A stretch of DNA of 64,000 bases from Acanthosepion esculentum (lineage: Eukaryota > Mollusca > Cephalopoda > Sepiida > Sepiidae): assembly GCA_964036315.1 (NCBI GenBank), contig OZ038500.1:63910749-63974748 (forward strand). The letters are read 5' to 3'. Made by a program: the position numbers and the translations under genes. Below the pieces are notes generated by a model, which was given only the letters and a program-made list of their open reading frames with translations, had not been told where the DNA came from and made no database searches. Below, piece by piece: positions 1 to 8,540 of this stretch (positions within the stretch are counted from its first letter, which is position 1; each line of letters begins with the position of its first letter).

Positions 1-2
1 GA

Positions 3-5
<3 letters not shown>

Positions 6-49
<44 letters not shown>
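6..49. repeat. (TA)n microsatellite
   Basis: Pure alternating TA run at the window edge. Confidence 0.98.
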
Positions 50-52
<3 letters not shown>

Positions 53-554
53 TAGAAGATCAAATATAGATCAAGTTTGGATACGAATCCGACAAAATGA
101 TAGGATAAAGAACAAGTCGGAAACAGATCTCAATCTAACATGTTTCACTTCATTAAATCTTCGTCAGAGATCAAGACAGAAATGATAAAAACCAAAGAGA
201 CGCAGATTAATGGTATGTTTTGTTTGGTTATTTCTTTTTAGTTAGATACGTGTCATACGTAATGAATTAACAAATAAGATTCAAATATGTGTAAGAAAAC
301 ATTCTGGACGCTAAATTCTTTAGAAGCTAGTGAGACGCAGTAGGATGTTTTTGAAAAATTTTGTTTTGGTTTGATTTTTAATTACAGCATATGTCGTGCG
401 TATTTTGTATATATCTTGATTTTATGTATTCGGAAGAGATAAGTTAGATTAACAAATAATGGATCTGTAGAAAAAATGTGACGTAATGTAGATTTTTTAA
501 ACGTGTGTTATTAGTTGATAATATTTAGAGTATAAATATGTTGACATAATATTT
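50..554. other. AT-rich spacer, nothing recognised
   Basis: No ORF or repeat boundary is supported. Bases about 53-107 resemble, in reverse complement, the minisatellite unit at 6845-7245 (GATC-rich, with a GGATTCGG-like core), so this may be a stray decayed unit. Confidence 0.5.
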
Positions 555-935
555 TCTCTTTAAAGGGTTATCTTCTTTTTTCTATCTTCTTTTCTGATCG
601 CTTCCTTCATGATGATGATGCTGATGGCTAAGTAGACCAATTCTTGCATGGAGGTGCTGATGACATTAACTACATAGTAACATTGGCGCAGGATGAGGTC
701 GATTTTTGTCGAGTCTCTCTCTTGTCATTTGACATCTTCCTTTTCTCTTCTGGTGGTTTCGAAAATTTTGGTTCCGATGGTGATAGAACATTGCCAGTTG
801 GTACGGTCTTGGGCCTGTCCGTCAAACGATTTAGGTTCAAGTTCAATGGCTTTCAATCTTGTTTTGAGTTTGTCCTTATATCTACGAAGTTGACTATCCT
901 GTTGTCTTTTCCCTTGAATTGAGCTCACTGAATAA
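555..935 (-). pseudogene. LINE ORF2 C-terminal tail relic (zinc-finger type)
   Basis: The minus strand has an open 67-codon stretch rich in Lys, Arg and Gln with the motif QLRRYKDKLKTRLKAI. In non-LTR retrotransposons a peptide of this kind (QLRYKD..KRDLKAL) follows the reverse transcriptase and precedes a CxxC/H zinc finger. Downstream, the place where the finger should be is still cysteine/histidine spaced but mutated (QCYYVV). The plus-strand 92-codon ORF here is its shadow. Expressed, the intact protein would be the C-terminal part of an endonuclease/RT polyprotein; this copy is a dead 3' fragment. It is related to the two copies at 9690-11218. Confidence 0.5.
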
Positions 936-1066
936 GACTTGATCGGGCAACGTTGACTCCTCCATTCTTGTTACATGTCTTGTACAGAGTTTAATGATCA
1001 GAAAGTCGATGCTTTGACTGTTGGTTCTTTCCAAGACTTTGCTGTTGGTCACATAGTAACTCCAAA

Positions 1067-1069
<3 letters not shown>

Positions 1070-1117
<48 letters not shown>
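1070..1117. repeat. (TA)n microsatellite
   Basis: Alternating AT run, flanked on the right by a Penelope-type terminal repeat fragment. Confidence 0.98.
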
Positions 1118-1119
<2 letters not shown>

Positions 1120-1179
1120 CTTATAAATGTAAGTAAATATACTCGTCTGGAAAAACCTTAGGTGTTTTGGCTTATAAAT

Positions 1180-1400
1180 GAACAAACAAATACCCAAGGA
1201 AAAATAAGGAATAAAAAAGAAAGAACTAAGAACATATACTTCAGGCGAAAACAATCGTCCAGAATCCAAGCTCAGAGTCCAAAGAAAAAAACCTCCGACA
1301 CGAGTAAAACAAAAGTAACTAAGCAAAGGGCTCAATACACTAAGTACAGCAAATCTAGGTAGGTTTTCCTGGCTCTTTAGGTTCGTAATTATATATATAT
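1180..1400 (-). repeat. Terminal-repeat fragment with GCTC..GAGC signature
   Basis: This A-rich segment (plus strand) is homologous to 55850-56060 and, inverted, to 10545-10640. Shared landmarks are an AGTCCAAAGAAAAA stretch, a GGGCTCAATAC...TAAGTA signature and a CTAGGTAGGTTTTCCTGG stretch. On the minus strand the signature reads as the recurrent TATTGAGC element. Read as part of a Penelope-like terminal repeat; the class is inferred. Confidence 0.6.
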
Positions 1401-1419
1401 TCAACCTCAGCGTCGTCAC

Positions 1420-1739
1420 TGCACGCTCCAAAATTATTCTTACAGTTAACAATATCACATTTCTAAAAACACTTCTTTCGGATTACACTTTATCTTTCGA
1501 TGTCCTGTTATTACCTGGATGTAAAAACTTATCTATTTCCCTACCTGAGGATGATCGTATGAAACGATTGAAAGCTAGTATTAAAAAAAGACCTGATAAA
1601 ACCGGAATTTATAAACAAGGATCATACCATTCATTAACGGATTCGAGGTTAATGTATTTTATTATTAAAAATTGTTTGCGAGAGTGATTCTTGCCATATC
1701 GTTAACATCATTATCTGCTTTTCTTATGAATGATTCGCG

Positions 1740-1740
<1 letters not shown>
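1420..1740 (+). repeat. Foldback/terminal repeat with hammerhead-like core, copy 1
   Basis: About 300 bp here matches 56480-56770 in inverted orientation. Shared landmarks are ATTTCTAAAAACA, CCTGAGGATGATCGTATG, GGAATTTATAAACA, TCGAGGTTAATGTATTTTATT and AAAATTGTTTGCGAGAGTG. Within it CTGAGGA, a short stem (ATCGT/ACGAT) and GAAAG are arranged like the catalytic core of a hammerhead ribozyme. The other copy has the same layout with a compensated stem (ATTGT/ACAAT). The core is not canonical: there is an extra T after CTGAGGA, and G7. No long ORF. Confidence 0.65.
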
Positions 1741-1789
<49 letters not shown>

Positions 1790-1799
1790 CGCGAATCAT
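1730..1799. repeat. Palindrome closed by (TA)n
   Basis: A perfect 14-bp arm (ATGATTCGCGTAAT) is repeated inverted on the other side of a ~42-bp TA run, so the whole segment can form one long hairpin or cruciform. Confidence 0.95.
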
Positions 1800-1850
1800 A
1801 TAAATGTCTTTAAATAAATTGTCGGACTATGTTCAATTCAAATATATATA
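1795..1850 (+). repeat. tRNA-SINE (SINE-T) tail fragment
   Basis: Shares AAATGTCTTTAAATAA and TTGTCGGACTATGT with the tails at 2440-2470, 39660-39710 and 40030-40070. No head is present. Confidence 0.7.
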
Positions 1851-1899
1851 TATATATGTATTTATATATAATCAGGCAGATCTATTAAAAACGACAGGC

Positions 1900-2324
1900 A
1901 TTTTGTGCCGATTAATTTTAGTGATCCAAATTACGGATATTTCTCAGACATTGAGGAAACTCTGTTAGAAATTATCTGAAGTACGTTTCGGAAGAAAACT
2001 ACAAGAAATTTGGTCGAAGGTTTCGACTTTCTTCAGTCATAATCAGGGTAGGTAGAGACAGTTGGAGGTATGGCGTCTAAATTAAGGGACGAGCCTCGCG
2101 AAGCAGAGTGGCTCTTGCAGCGTGTCTCACTGGCCATTGTGCAAGGTAATGCTTTCTCCATCATTGCGGCTCGCAGCGGTCAGCAAAAAAAAAAAAATTG
2201 TTTTTTGTTTATTGATATTTTTATCTGCTGGTTAGTTTCGTAAAACTAGTAATTGTTGTGACGTAGACAAAGAGTGTTGTGACGTAATCGAAGTGTAATT
2301 TGTGTTTTACATTCACTGTCGGAG
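1900..2324. other. Spacer with one hammerhead-like core
   Basis: No gene seen. On the minus strand near 2015-2040 the order CTGAAGA, AAGTC, GAAAC resembles the core found in other repeats here. A GC-richer stretch (2080-2190) has no recognisable homology. Confidence 0.4.
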
Positions 2325-2490
2325 GAATTATCTATGAAAATTTCTCGGACATTCAGGCCGGTAAATGTTATTTAATACTGTTTATTATAAACAGAGCATT
2401 TATTTAAATATTTGTATCTATAAAAATAATGTTAAACATAAAAATGTCTTTAAATAATTGTCGGACTTTGTCCATTTCATAATGTGTGAC
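2325..2490 (+). repeat. SINE-T tail, headless copy
   Basis: Begins near TATGAAAATTTCTCGG and contains CATTCAGGCCGGTAAATG, TTTAATACTGTTTATTAT and GTCTTTAAATAATTG. It is directly followed by a second copy that retains part of its tRNA-like head, giving a head-to-tail pair. Confidence 0.8.
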
Positions 2491-2507
2491 TTCCATTGTT
2501 TAAATGT

Positions 2508-2700
2508 CTAAATGATGGTTCCGTATAGGATACAGGTTCGAATCCTGTCGAAGGACGAATATTTTCTATGAAAATTTATCGGACATTCAGGCCGGTAAAT
2601 GTTATTTAATACTGTTTATTATAGACAGAGCATTTACTTAAATACTTGTATCTATAAAAAGAATGTTAAACATAAAAATATAGTTCTTAAATTATAACTG
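2508..2700 (+). mobile_element. tRNA-derived SINE (SINE-T), partial head
   Basis: The 5' part, GATACAGGTTCGAATCCTG, is a clear pol III B box (T-arm) of a tRNA-like head, with the A-box half missing. The tail repeats the CATTCAGGCCGGTAAATG body and ends AT-rich. Five other copies are in the window (23165, 30950, 31186, 39655 and the headless 2325). It is not a tRNA gene because there is no 3' acceptor strand. Confidence 0.85.
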
Positions 2701-3042
2701 TTTTTATTTATTGACTGATGTTTTTTTATGCATGAGCATTGCTTCAAGAATCATAAGACTGTTTTTACTATTTGATTTTACCAGTACTTTGGTATTGTTT
2801 GTGAGTAGCTGTCTAATGCTGCTTATTAATGTGTTTCCAGATGGCACTATGGTCAAATAGGTGGCAGGTGAGTCTCCGTAAGAGTGTGGTTGTGGTATAT
2901 ACTGTGTAAGACGTTTTGTGTTTATGATTTACAGAGATACATTTTCCGAGTGGGCAAGTATGTTCATACACAATATTGATCTTATATAGGGTGGAGGTGA
3001 AAGTTTGCCACATATTATTTTTAATAACTAAGTTTTCGACTG

Positions 3043-3049
<7 letters not shown>
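2700..3049. other. Spacer, nothing recognised
   Basis: AT-rich unique sequence. The open frames on both strands are extended only by the adjoining TA run. Confidence 0.5.

Positions 3050-3097
<48 letters not shown>
3050..3097. repeat. (TA)n microsatellite
   Basis: Alternating TA run; it creates the IYIYIY peptides in the surrounding open frames. Confidence 0.98.
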
Positions 3098-3103
<6 letters not shown>

Positions 3104-3194
3104 TTTTTGTTGTTGCTGTTTCGTCATTTTTGTAGTTGTGATGCATTTGACTTTGTTAATATATATTAGCGCCGTTATTGTTAATATTTGGAAA

Positions 3195-3335
3195 AAATGT
3201 TATATATACCGGAATCTTAAAATACATAAATCAGGCTACCCACTCCGCCCTATAATATCACAAGTTCCTACGCCTATATATCCGTTATTATAAACTTTGA
3301 ACCAATTACTCATTAGATTAATTAGAGGAACGTAA
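3195..3335 (+). pseudogene. Penelope-like element reverse transcriptase fragment
   Basis: The plus-strand peptide reads LKIHKSGYPLRPIIS followed by QVPTPIY, then a stop and TLNQLL in the same frame. KIHK.G.PLRPIIS..PTY is the hallmark N-terminal RT motif of Penelope-like elements (fingers region), which separates them from LINE RTs. Only about 45 codons survive, with one in-frame stop and no YADD or GIY-YIG endonuclease nearby, so this is a dead 5'-truncated piece. It is significant because several flanking repeats look like Penelope terminal repeats. A search of RT families would settle it. Confidence 0.7.
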
Positions 3336-3468
3336 ACGACAGCAATTTATAGAGAAACAAAAACGTTTAAACAGGGATCTGATCTGTGAACAGGCTGGAA
3401 TTGAGAGAGCCAAGAAGCACAAATATGAGGATATTTTCGAAATGGGGGTCCGGCAAGAATTGCTCCAG
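3325..3468 (+). other. Candidate coding exon or unknown element ORF
   Basis: An open 48-codon stretch rich in Lys, Glu, Arg and Gln (EERKRQQFIEKQKRLNRD near the start, then EQAGIERAKKHKYEDIF) predicts a charged alpha helix. It ends at CAG|GTAAAC, a good match to a 5' splice donor; the frame closes at 3489 if unspliced. Upstream an AG dinucleotide (TTAATTAG) precedes it, but the pyrimidine tract is poor. It abuts the Penelope fragment and a 5S-SINE, so it could instead be transposon coding. I do not recognise the protein. Confidence 0.25.
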
Positions 3469-3512
3469 GTAAACCTCCTCTCAGTATGAGCAAATATTTT
3501 AAAGGACCAATT

Positions 3513-3865
3513 CAACGAAATTAAGCAACGTCTAACCTGGTTAGTACCTAGATAGGTAACAAGTTGGGAATATCAGGTGCTGCAAGCTTGGATGTACGGG
3601 CGGTGTAATTAATAATGGCTCGAAATTATGAATCAGAGAGCAGAGTTCCAATTCCAGTAGGGTTCGTTATATTAACTTACACGCAAATACCCTTGGGAGT
3701 GGCATGAATCCACTTCTTTCCCCTAGCTTTGGGTTAATTAGCAGGACATGTATCGGTAAATCATTATTATCTCCAAAAAATTCTTACGATCTAAAAATAT
3801 TTTCTGATTTGAAATAACTAGAAAACGGTTGATAAGCCGTAAAAAATCAAATCACTCAAATCAAC
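3513..3865 (+). mobile_element. 5S rRNA-headed SINE
   Basis: The 5' end reads AAGCAACGTCTAACCTGGTT, then AGTACCTAGATAGGTAAC, GGGAATATCAGGTGCTG and GCTTGG. This is the internal promoter and 3' half of 5S rRNA, which places it in the SINE3 class. A tRNA-like block (GAGTTCCAATTCC, B-box-like) follows, then a body with ATACCCTTGGGAGTGGCATG, and a tail ending GGTTGATAAGCCGTAAAAA. The first half of the 5S is missing. RNA polymerase III would initiate from the internal promoter; mobilisation would need a LINE sharing the tail. Related copies: 19540, 38226, 51688, 53979. Confidence 0.9.
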
Positions 3866-4078
3866 GTGAATGTTGAGGAAGAGGTGAAAGTGAATATTGC
3901 TAAATATTGCCATGAATGTTGCATTCGCAGTTTCAAAGGAAAGTCTGTATTTATGTATAATAATGTTCTTTCTAATGGTTGCATGTTAATTGTTTCGCCA
4001 TAAAAGCTTTACAGGAGGAAAATTAATGGAATGGTCGCCATCAAGTTCTAAGTCCAATCGTCGATCAATGGTCAGTTG
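3866..4078. other. Spacer
   Basis: Nothing recognised. Confidence 0.5.
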
Positions 4079-5045
4079 GTTTGGTTTGGTTTCTTTTACG
4101 TCATATCAGTCTCAATGGATTATTTAATGGCGACATAACTTTTATTGTTGGTAATATTTTTTTCCAAAATCTATTTCTGGTAATACTTTTTATACAAAAA
4201 ATCTATTTCTGGTAAAATTTTTCTCCAAAACTTTATTTCTTTTAATAATTTTCTTTCCAATATATATCGCTGGTAATATTTTTTTCTTTTTTTAAAGAAA
4301 TGTATAGCTGGTAATATGTTTTTGGTTTGTTTTGTTTTACGGCATATCAAACTCAATGGATTATTTAATGTCGGCACAACTTTTATTGTTGGTAATATTT
4401 TTTCAAAAATCTATTTCTGGTAATACATTTTATACAAAAAATCTATTTCTGGTAAAATTTTTCTCCAAAAATTTCTTTTAATAATTTTCTTTCCAATATA
4501 TATCGCTGGTAATATATTTTTTCTTTTTTTAAAGAAATTTATAGCTGGTAATATATTTTTGGTTTGTTTTGTTTTACGTCATATCAATCTCAAAGGATTA
4601 TTTAATGTCGACACAACTTTTATTGTTGGTAATATTTTTTTCCAAAATCTATTTGTGGTAATATTTTTTTTATACAAAAAATCTATTTCTGGTAAAATCT
4701 TTCTTCAAAAATTTATTTCTTTTAATAATTTTCTTTCCAATATATATAATGCTGGTAATATATATTATTCTTTTTTTCAAAAAATGTATAGCGGGTAATA
4801 ATTTTTTTTATAAAGTATTTCTGGTATTAAATCTATTTTTACACTTTCATAATGTTTTGACCCCAGTTTGGGAGTTAACTATTTTCCCATAGCTGGGACA
4901 CTAACACGTGCTACGACCCCGGGTCAGAGTTTGACCTGGGAACACCAGCAATTAAGAGGTGGTTACACTCTCCTCAAAACCTCCTTATCAGGGGCGTTGC
5001 TGCTGGACCTAGTTTATCGTCTTACCCAGGAAGAAATATTCAGTT
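4079..5045 (-). mobile_element. R3 SINE-like element with triplicated tail
   Basis: On the minus strand the head (about 5045-4860; landmarks CTGGGTAAGACGATAAAC, TAGTGTCCCAGCTATGGG) is followed by a T-rich body built from GGTAATATTTTT modules. The tail block (TTTACGTCATATCA, ATGGATTATTTAATG in plus orientation) occurs three times, at 4079, 4317 and 4557, so a ~239-bp unit is tandemly repeated. The tail ends like the 5S-SINE tail (GCCGTAAAA), suggesting a shared LINE partner. Open frames of 65-79 codons inside are low-complexity artefacts. Confidence 0.75.
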
Positions 5046-5575
5046 GTAAAGATTAAATTATATGAAGGTGACAAACAACATAACAGTAAAACTGACCTTT
5101 GGGAAGCAATTAAAATAATCAAGTTGAAAATTGAGTCTGTTGATGTCAATAACTTAACAAAATCAGTGGATAATAAATTGTTTATTGTGATTAATAACAA
5201 GTGTTACTTCTTTAACACGTAACTGCTACCAAGGTTTGTGTTTGCTAATTTTTCTATTATAGGTATTGATCAATTTTAAATGATATTATTACTCTATTAT
5301 TAAAGTAAAATGATTGTCTAGTTTTGAGGATTAACTCCAGACAGCACATTTTGCAATAAATAAAATAACTTCAATAAAATGCACCAAAATTACCTAAATA
5401 TTTAACCTTTTTTTAAATACACTATTAGTTCAACCAAAACAATGGCCAAACTCACTAAATGTAAAAGGTTACTGCGCGAAATTGTTTTAATGTAGGAAGT
5501 GCATATGATGTGGACGAGCCGGGTAGATTTCGGTTGACCTGGACTAGAAAAGATTGTTGTGTACACAAAGAAATA
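5046..5575. other. Unique AT-rich spacer
   Basis: No gene or repeat recognised. Confidence 0.5.
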
Positions 5576-6472
5576 CAGGGAGCGATGGATAATTTTCGTC
5601 TAAATTACGCCAAAATGAAAATAACTGACATCTTATTTGAGCGGATATATTTACCAAATTTACACAAAAAATGTCTTGAAAGACGAAGGAGTAAACTAAT
5701 TCAATAAAATCGCCACTGGCTTCAACCACGGCCTCCAGACAACTAAAGAAATTTCCTGCATGTCTTCTGGATTCTTCCTTTGTTTAAGTTGGTGAATGCT
5801 GCCAAAATCATCGCTTTCAGATCATCTTTGGTGTTATAGAGAGTTTTGTTGGTCTCTCGCTCAACTGCACCCCACACATAATAATCAAGTGGGCTGCAGT
5901 CTGGGGAGTTGGGTGGCCAGATGTAAGGGGTGATGTGGTCGCAGAAACTGTCTGACAGGCACGACTGGGTCCTTCTGTTTGTGTGGCATGGTGCAGATTT
6001 CTGTTGCCAGACATAGGGTCTTTCAGTAGCCACCCTCTTGACTCAGGGCAGTACTATTTCCTTAAGGGACTTGATGTAGGCCTCCGTGTTAAGTCTGAGG
6101 CCCCCACCAACAAATTCGAGAGTTCCTTTCTTATCAGAAGGATCAGAGTGAGTCTTCCGACCTTCAGAACCTTCGTAATCTTTAATAGACCCATCCAACT
6201 CTTTCCGAATCATCTTCATTGTCCTCGGATTGACACCCAAACACTCTGAAATGTGCGCATTGGACTATCCGGTAGGAATGCAAAGAAGTACACTATGCTA
6301 TTTCCCAATTTCTAACGGAAGAAATTGCGTCATGGTGTCTTTTTTTTTCTCAAAGACGGTCCCTAATTGATTCTATTATACTGTGCAGTCGACAAAATCA
6401 AAAACAAACTACGCGCATGCGCGAAATTTTAAAAAATAAATAAAATGGCGACAATTTACCCATCGCACCCTG
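5576..6472 (-). mobile_element. Internally deleted DD37D mariner, copy 1
   Basis: Terminal inverted repeats CAGGGAGCGATGGATAATT and (other end, reverse complement) CAGGGTGCGATGGGTAAATT are flanked by TA on both sides, as expected for IS630/Tc1/mariner insertion. The length is 897 bp against about 1.3 kb for a full element. The transposase relic jumps from an SDKK..EFVG region straight to GLRLNTEAYI, losing the central part with the first catalytic Asp. Copy 2 (13729) has the same junction. Confidence 0.92.
5743..6240 (-). pseudogene. Transposase relic of DD37D mariner copy 1
   Basis: Minus-strand frames give MGVNPRTMKMIRKELD (end of the helix-turn-helix domain), SDKKGTLEFVG, GLRLNTEAYIK, a stop at VLP*, then RPYVWQQKSAPCHTN, WPPNSPDCSPLDYYVWG and AFTNLN. 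The spacing between the QQK and PLD positions is 37 residues, giving the DD37D assignment. The second catalytic Asp is replaced by Lys (QQKSAPCH, codon AAA). The first catalytic Asp lies in the deleted section, and the Trp codon before VKRVA has become TGA. It would normally cut and rejoin DNA at the terminal repeats in the nucleus; this copy cannot. Confidence 0.9.
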
Positions 6473-6844
6473 TACATAAATAAAAAAAAATTATACAGTC
6501 ACCGTGTTGTGTCCTGAAAAAAAAAATTATCGTGTCAAAAATAATTATAATAAAATAATTATAACAGTTATAACTATAATTAATTTTCTCCTAAACCAAA
6601 GAGAATCGACCACGCATTTCTCCTCTACACACCCAAACACATGACATTCACACTATCATACAAGCAGTTTACACGGACAGGTCTATAGCACGTGCGTTTA
6701 CGAAAATTTCTCTCCTTTTTCCGTTTTAAAATTCGTGGTAATAAAACTCCAGATACCTCTTGTATTTTCTAACTGAATTATCTAGACACTCATTATATGC
6801 ATCTATAAAAAAGAAGCATACTAGAAAGACTATATATTTTACTT
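6473..6844. other. Spacer
   Basis: AT-rich; nothing recognised. Confidence 0.5.
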
Positions 6845-7245
6845 AATTTTTATCTTGTATTTCTGACGGATTCCGATCTTTATTTGATCTATATTTGATC
6901 CAAATTTCCAGTTTTATCTTGTATTTCTGTCGGATTCCGATCTTCATTTAATCTACATTTGATCCAAATTTCCAGTTTTATATTGTATTTCTGTCGGATT
7001 CCGATCCTTATTTGATCTAAATTTGAACCAAATTTCCAGTTTTATCTTGTATTTCTGTCGGATTCCGATCTTCATTTAATCTACATTTGATCCAAATTTC
7101 CAGTTTTATATTGTATTTCTGTCGGATTCCGATCCTTATTTTATCTAAATGTGAACCAAATTTCCAGTTTTATCTTGTATTTCTGTTGTATTTCGATCAT
7201 TATTTGATCTACATTTGATCCAAATTTCCAGTTTTATTTTGTATT
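6845..7245. repeat. Minisatellite, ~62-63 bp x about 6
   Basis: The unit contains TCCAGTTTTATCTTGTATTT, CTGTCGGATTCCGATC, and ATTTGATCTACATTTGATCC. Successive CAGTTTTAT landmarks are spaced about 62-63 bp. Units alternate between TTCATTTAATC and CCTTATTTGATC variants, hinting at a two-unit higher-order repeat. Confidence 0.95.
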
Positions 7246-7389
7246 GCTGTCTCTAGTGTCCCCAATAACACATAAAAAACAGATAATAAATAGTACTTGT
7301 TTTGTTGTTTTCAGTTTTTGCTCGTTCTCAGTTTTACGGATATCTTTGTATATAAAAATGTTATGGTGTTTATAACTATTTACTCAGAG

Positions 7390-8035
7390 TTATAACTCCC
7401 CTACAAGACCAAGACTGTAGTTGCCAGGGAAGAATCCCCCCGGGAGTTTTTTCCACAAAGTAAAAGTTCTGGGGAAAACGCCGTCTGAGTGGAACTTACT
7501 CCTTATCAAAGGAACACAAAGGGATGGTGAAGATTTTCCATCGTGAATATACCTCGGCGAGAACGTCTGAACTTTTGGCATTAAGGAATGTAACTCGTCC
7601 GAACATCTGCCATAAGACCGATAGAGTAATGAGAGGCTAGTAACGTTTAGATAAAATAAGAGTTGCACGGTTGAAAACAGTTCATCACGCACAAGGCCGT
7701 GTCATCGGTTTTGAACTCCGTCGAGGCTAGATAGTGGCAGAGGACTGGGCATCTCCAGCCCAGCTATAGCAGCAATTCATTCTTACTCTGATCTGACTCT
7801 TGTAAAGACAGATCATTGCAGAAGTAGATAAGTATTTTCTGGAGTGATTTAAGGAACCGGCTATACTTCCATCATCTTTTGGCGATGGTACGAATATACA
7901 GATGCCATTTCAGGTCGGAGATGAGCTTTTGGCGCAGTAGGTGTTCATGGTAAGGAGCCTCTTTGAGCTTATAGGTACTCATTTGGTGTAGATTCAGAGT
8001 CTGCTTGATGGTGATAAAATGACACTAGTCAGTTC
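7390..8035 (-). pseudogene. Non-LTR retrotransposon ORF2 C-terminus (LINE-B)
   Basis: The minus strand encodes, across frameshifts, an RT thumb/C-terminal region. From the upstream side come a PEMASVYSYHRQK-like block, LLLQ*SVFTRVRSE, a CCYSWAG block (equivalent to YCCHIWSG), and then an intact 100-codon stretch. That stretch contains VTSLSLLYRSYGRCSDELHSL, PLIRSKFHSDGVFPRTFTLW and ends near the C-terminus. Known family order is RT, thumb, RIxxxIGP helix, then this SLxxxYRYxxGxCSxEL block. Reverse transcription activity is lost because the catalytic palm is absent. It is a 5'-truncated insertion. Confidence 0.85.
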
Positions 8036-8164
8036 CTCCTGTCGAATTTAAATTTAAATTTGACAACTTTTTAAAGCAAATTCTAGTCATTGAAGTTTAT
8101 GCAATTTGTATAGACAGGCTTAGTAAATGTCGATAATATATTTACAAATATGATTTTACTTAGC

Positions 8165-8540
8165 TTTACGGTGTGGCGTAAGTGATTAGAGCTTGGAATA
8201 GGAAATCAAATTCCATTCGGGTTCGCTACATTCACTTGCGCGCAAATAACCTTGGGAAAGGTATGAAATCATCTCTTCTCTCATCAGCTACGGGTTAAAT
8301 AGCAGGATAAACTGGTTCCTATAGATTTCCCCGATGAGTCTAATCTTAACCAGAAATTGCAACCTACTGCGAAAGAAACGGCTACCTACTGCGGGAAAAT
8401 ATTCTACCGAGTTAATAATGAATCCAAAGAGACATGAACGTACAAGCTTAACTTCCAAGAGCTGCTACTCTCTAGAGGATGCTTCCCCGATCTCTCTAAT
8501 CTTAGCCTCTTCAAATCCTCTATCTTGAGCGGCCCCCGGA
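8165..8540 (+). mobile_element. tRNA-like SINE (SINE-X), partial
   Basis: The head has a degenerate pol III B-box (AATTCCATTCGGGTTCG), then a CTTGGGAAAGGTATGAAATC body and GGGTTAAATAGCAGGATAAA, shared with 21770-22000 and 20270-20465. The downstream part has a short direct repeat (CCCCGATGAGTCTAATCTTA near 8330 and CCCCGATCTCTCTAATCTTA near 8486). Confidence 0.65.

Noticed and set aside
644..922. 92-codon plus-strand ORF
   Set aside because: Antisense to a more convincing LINE tail on the minus strand.
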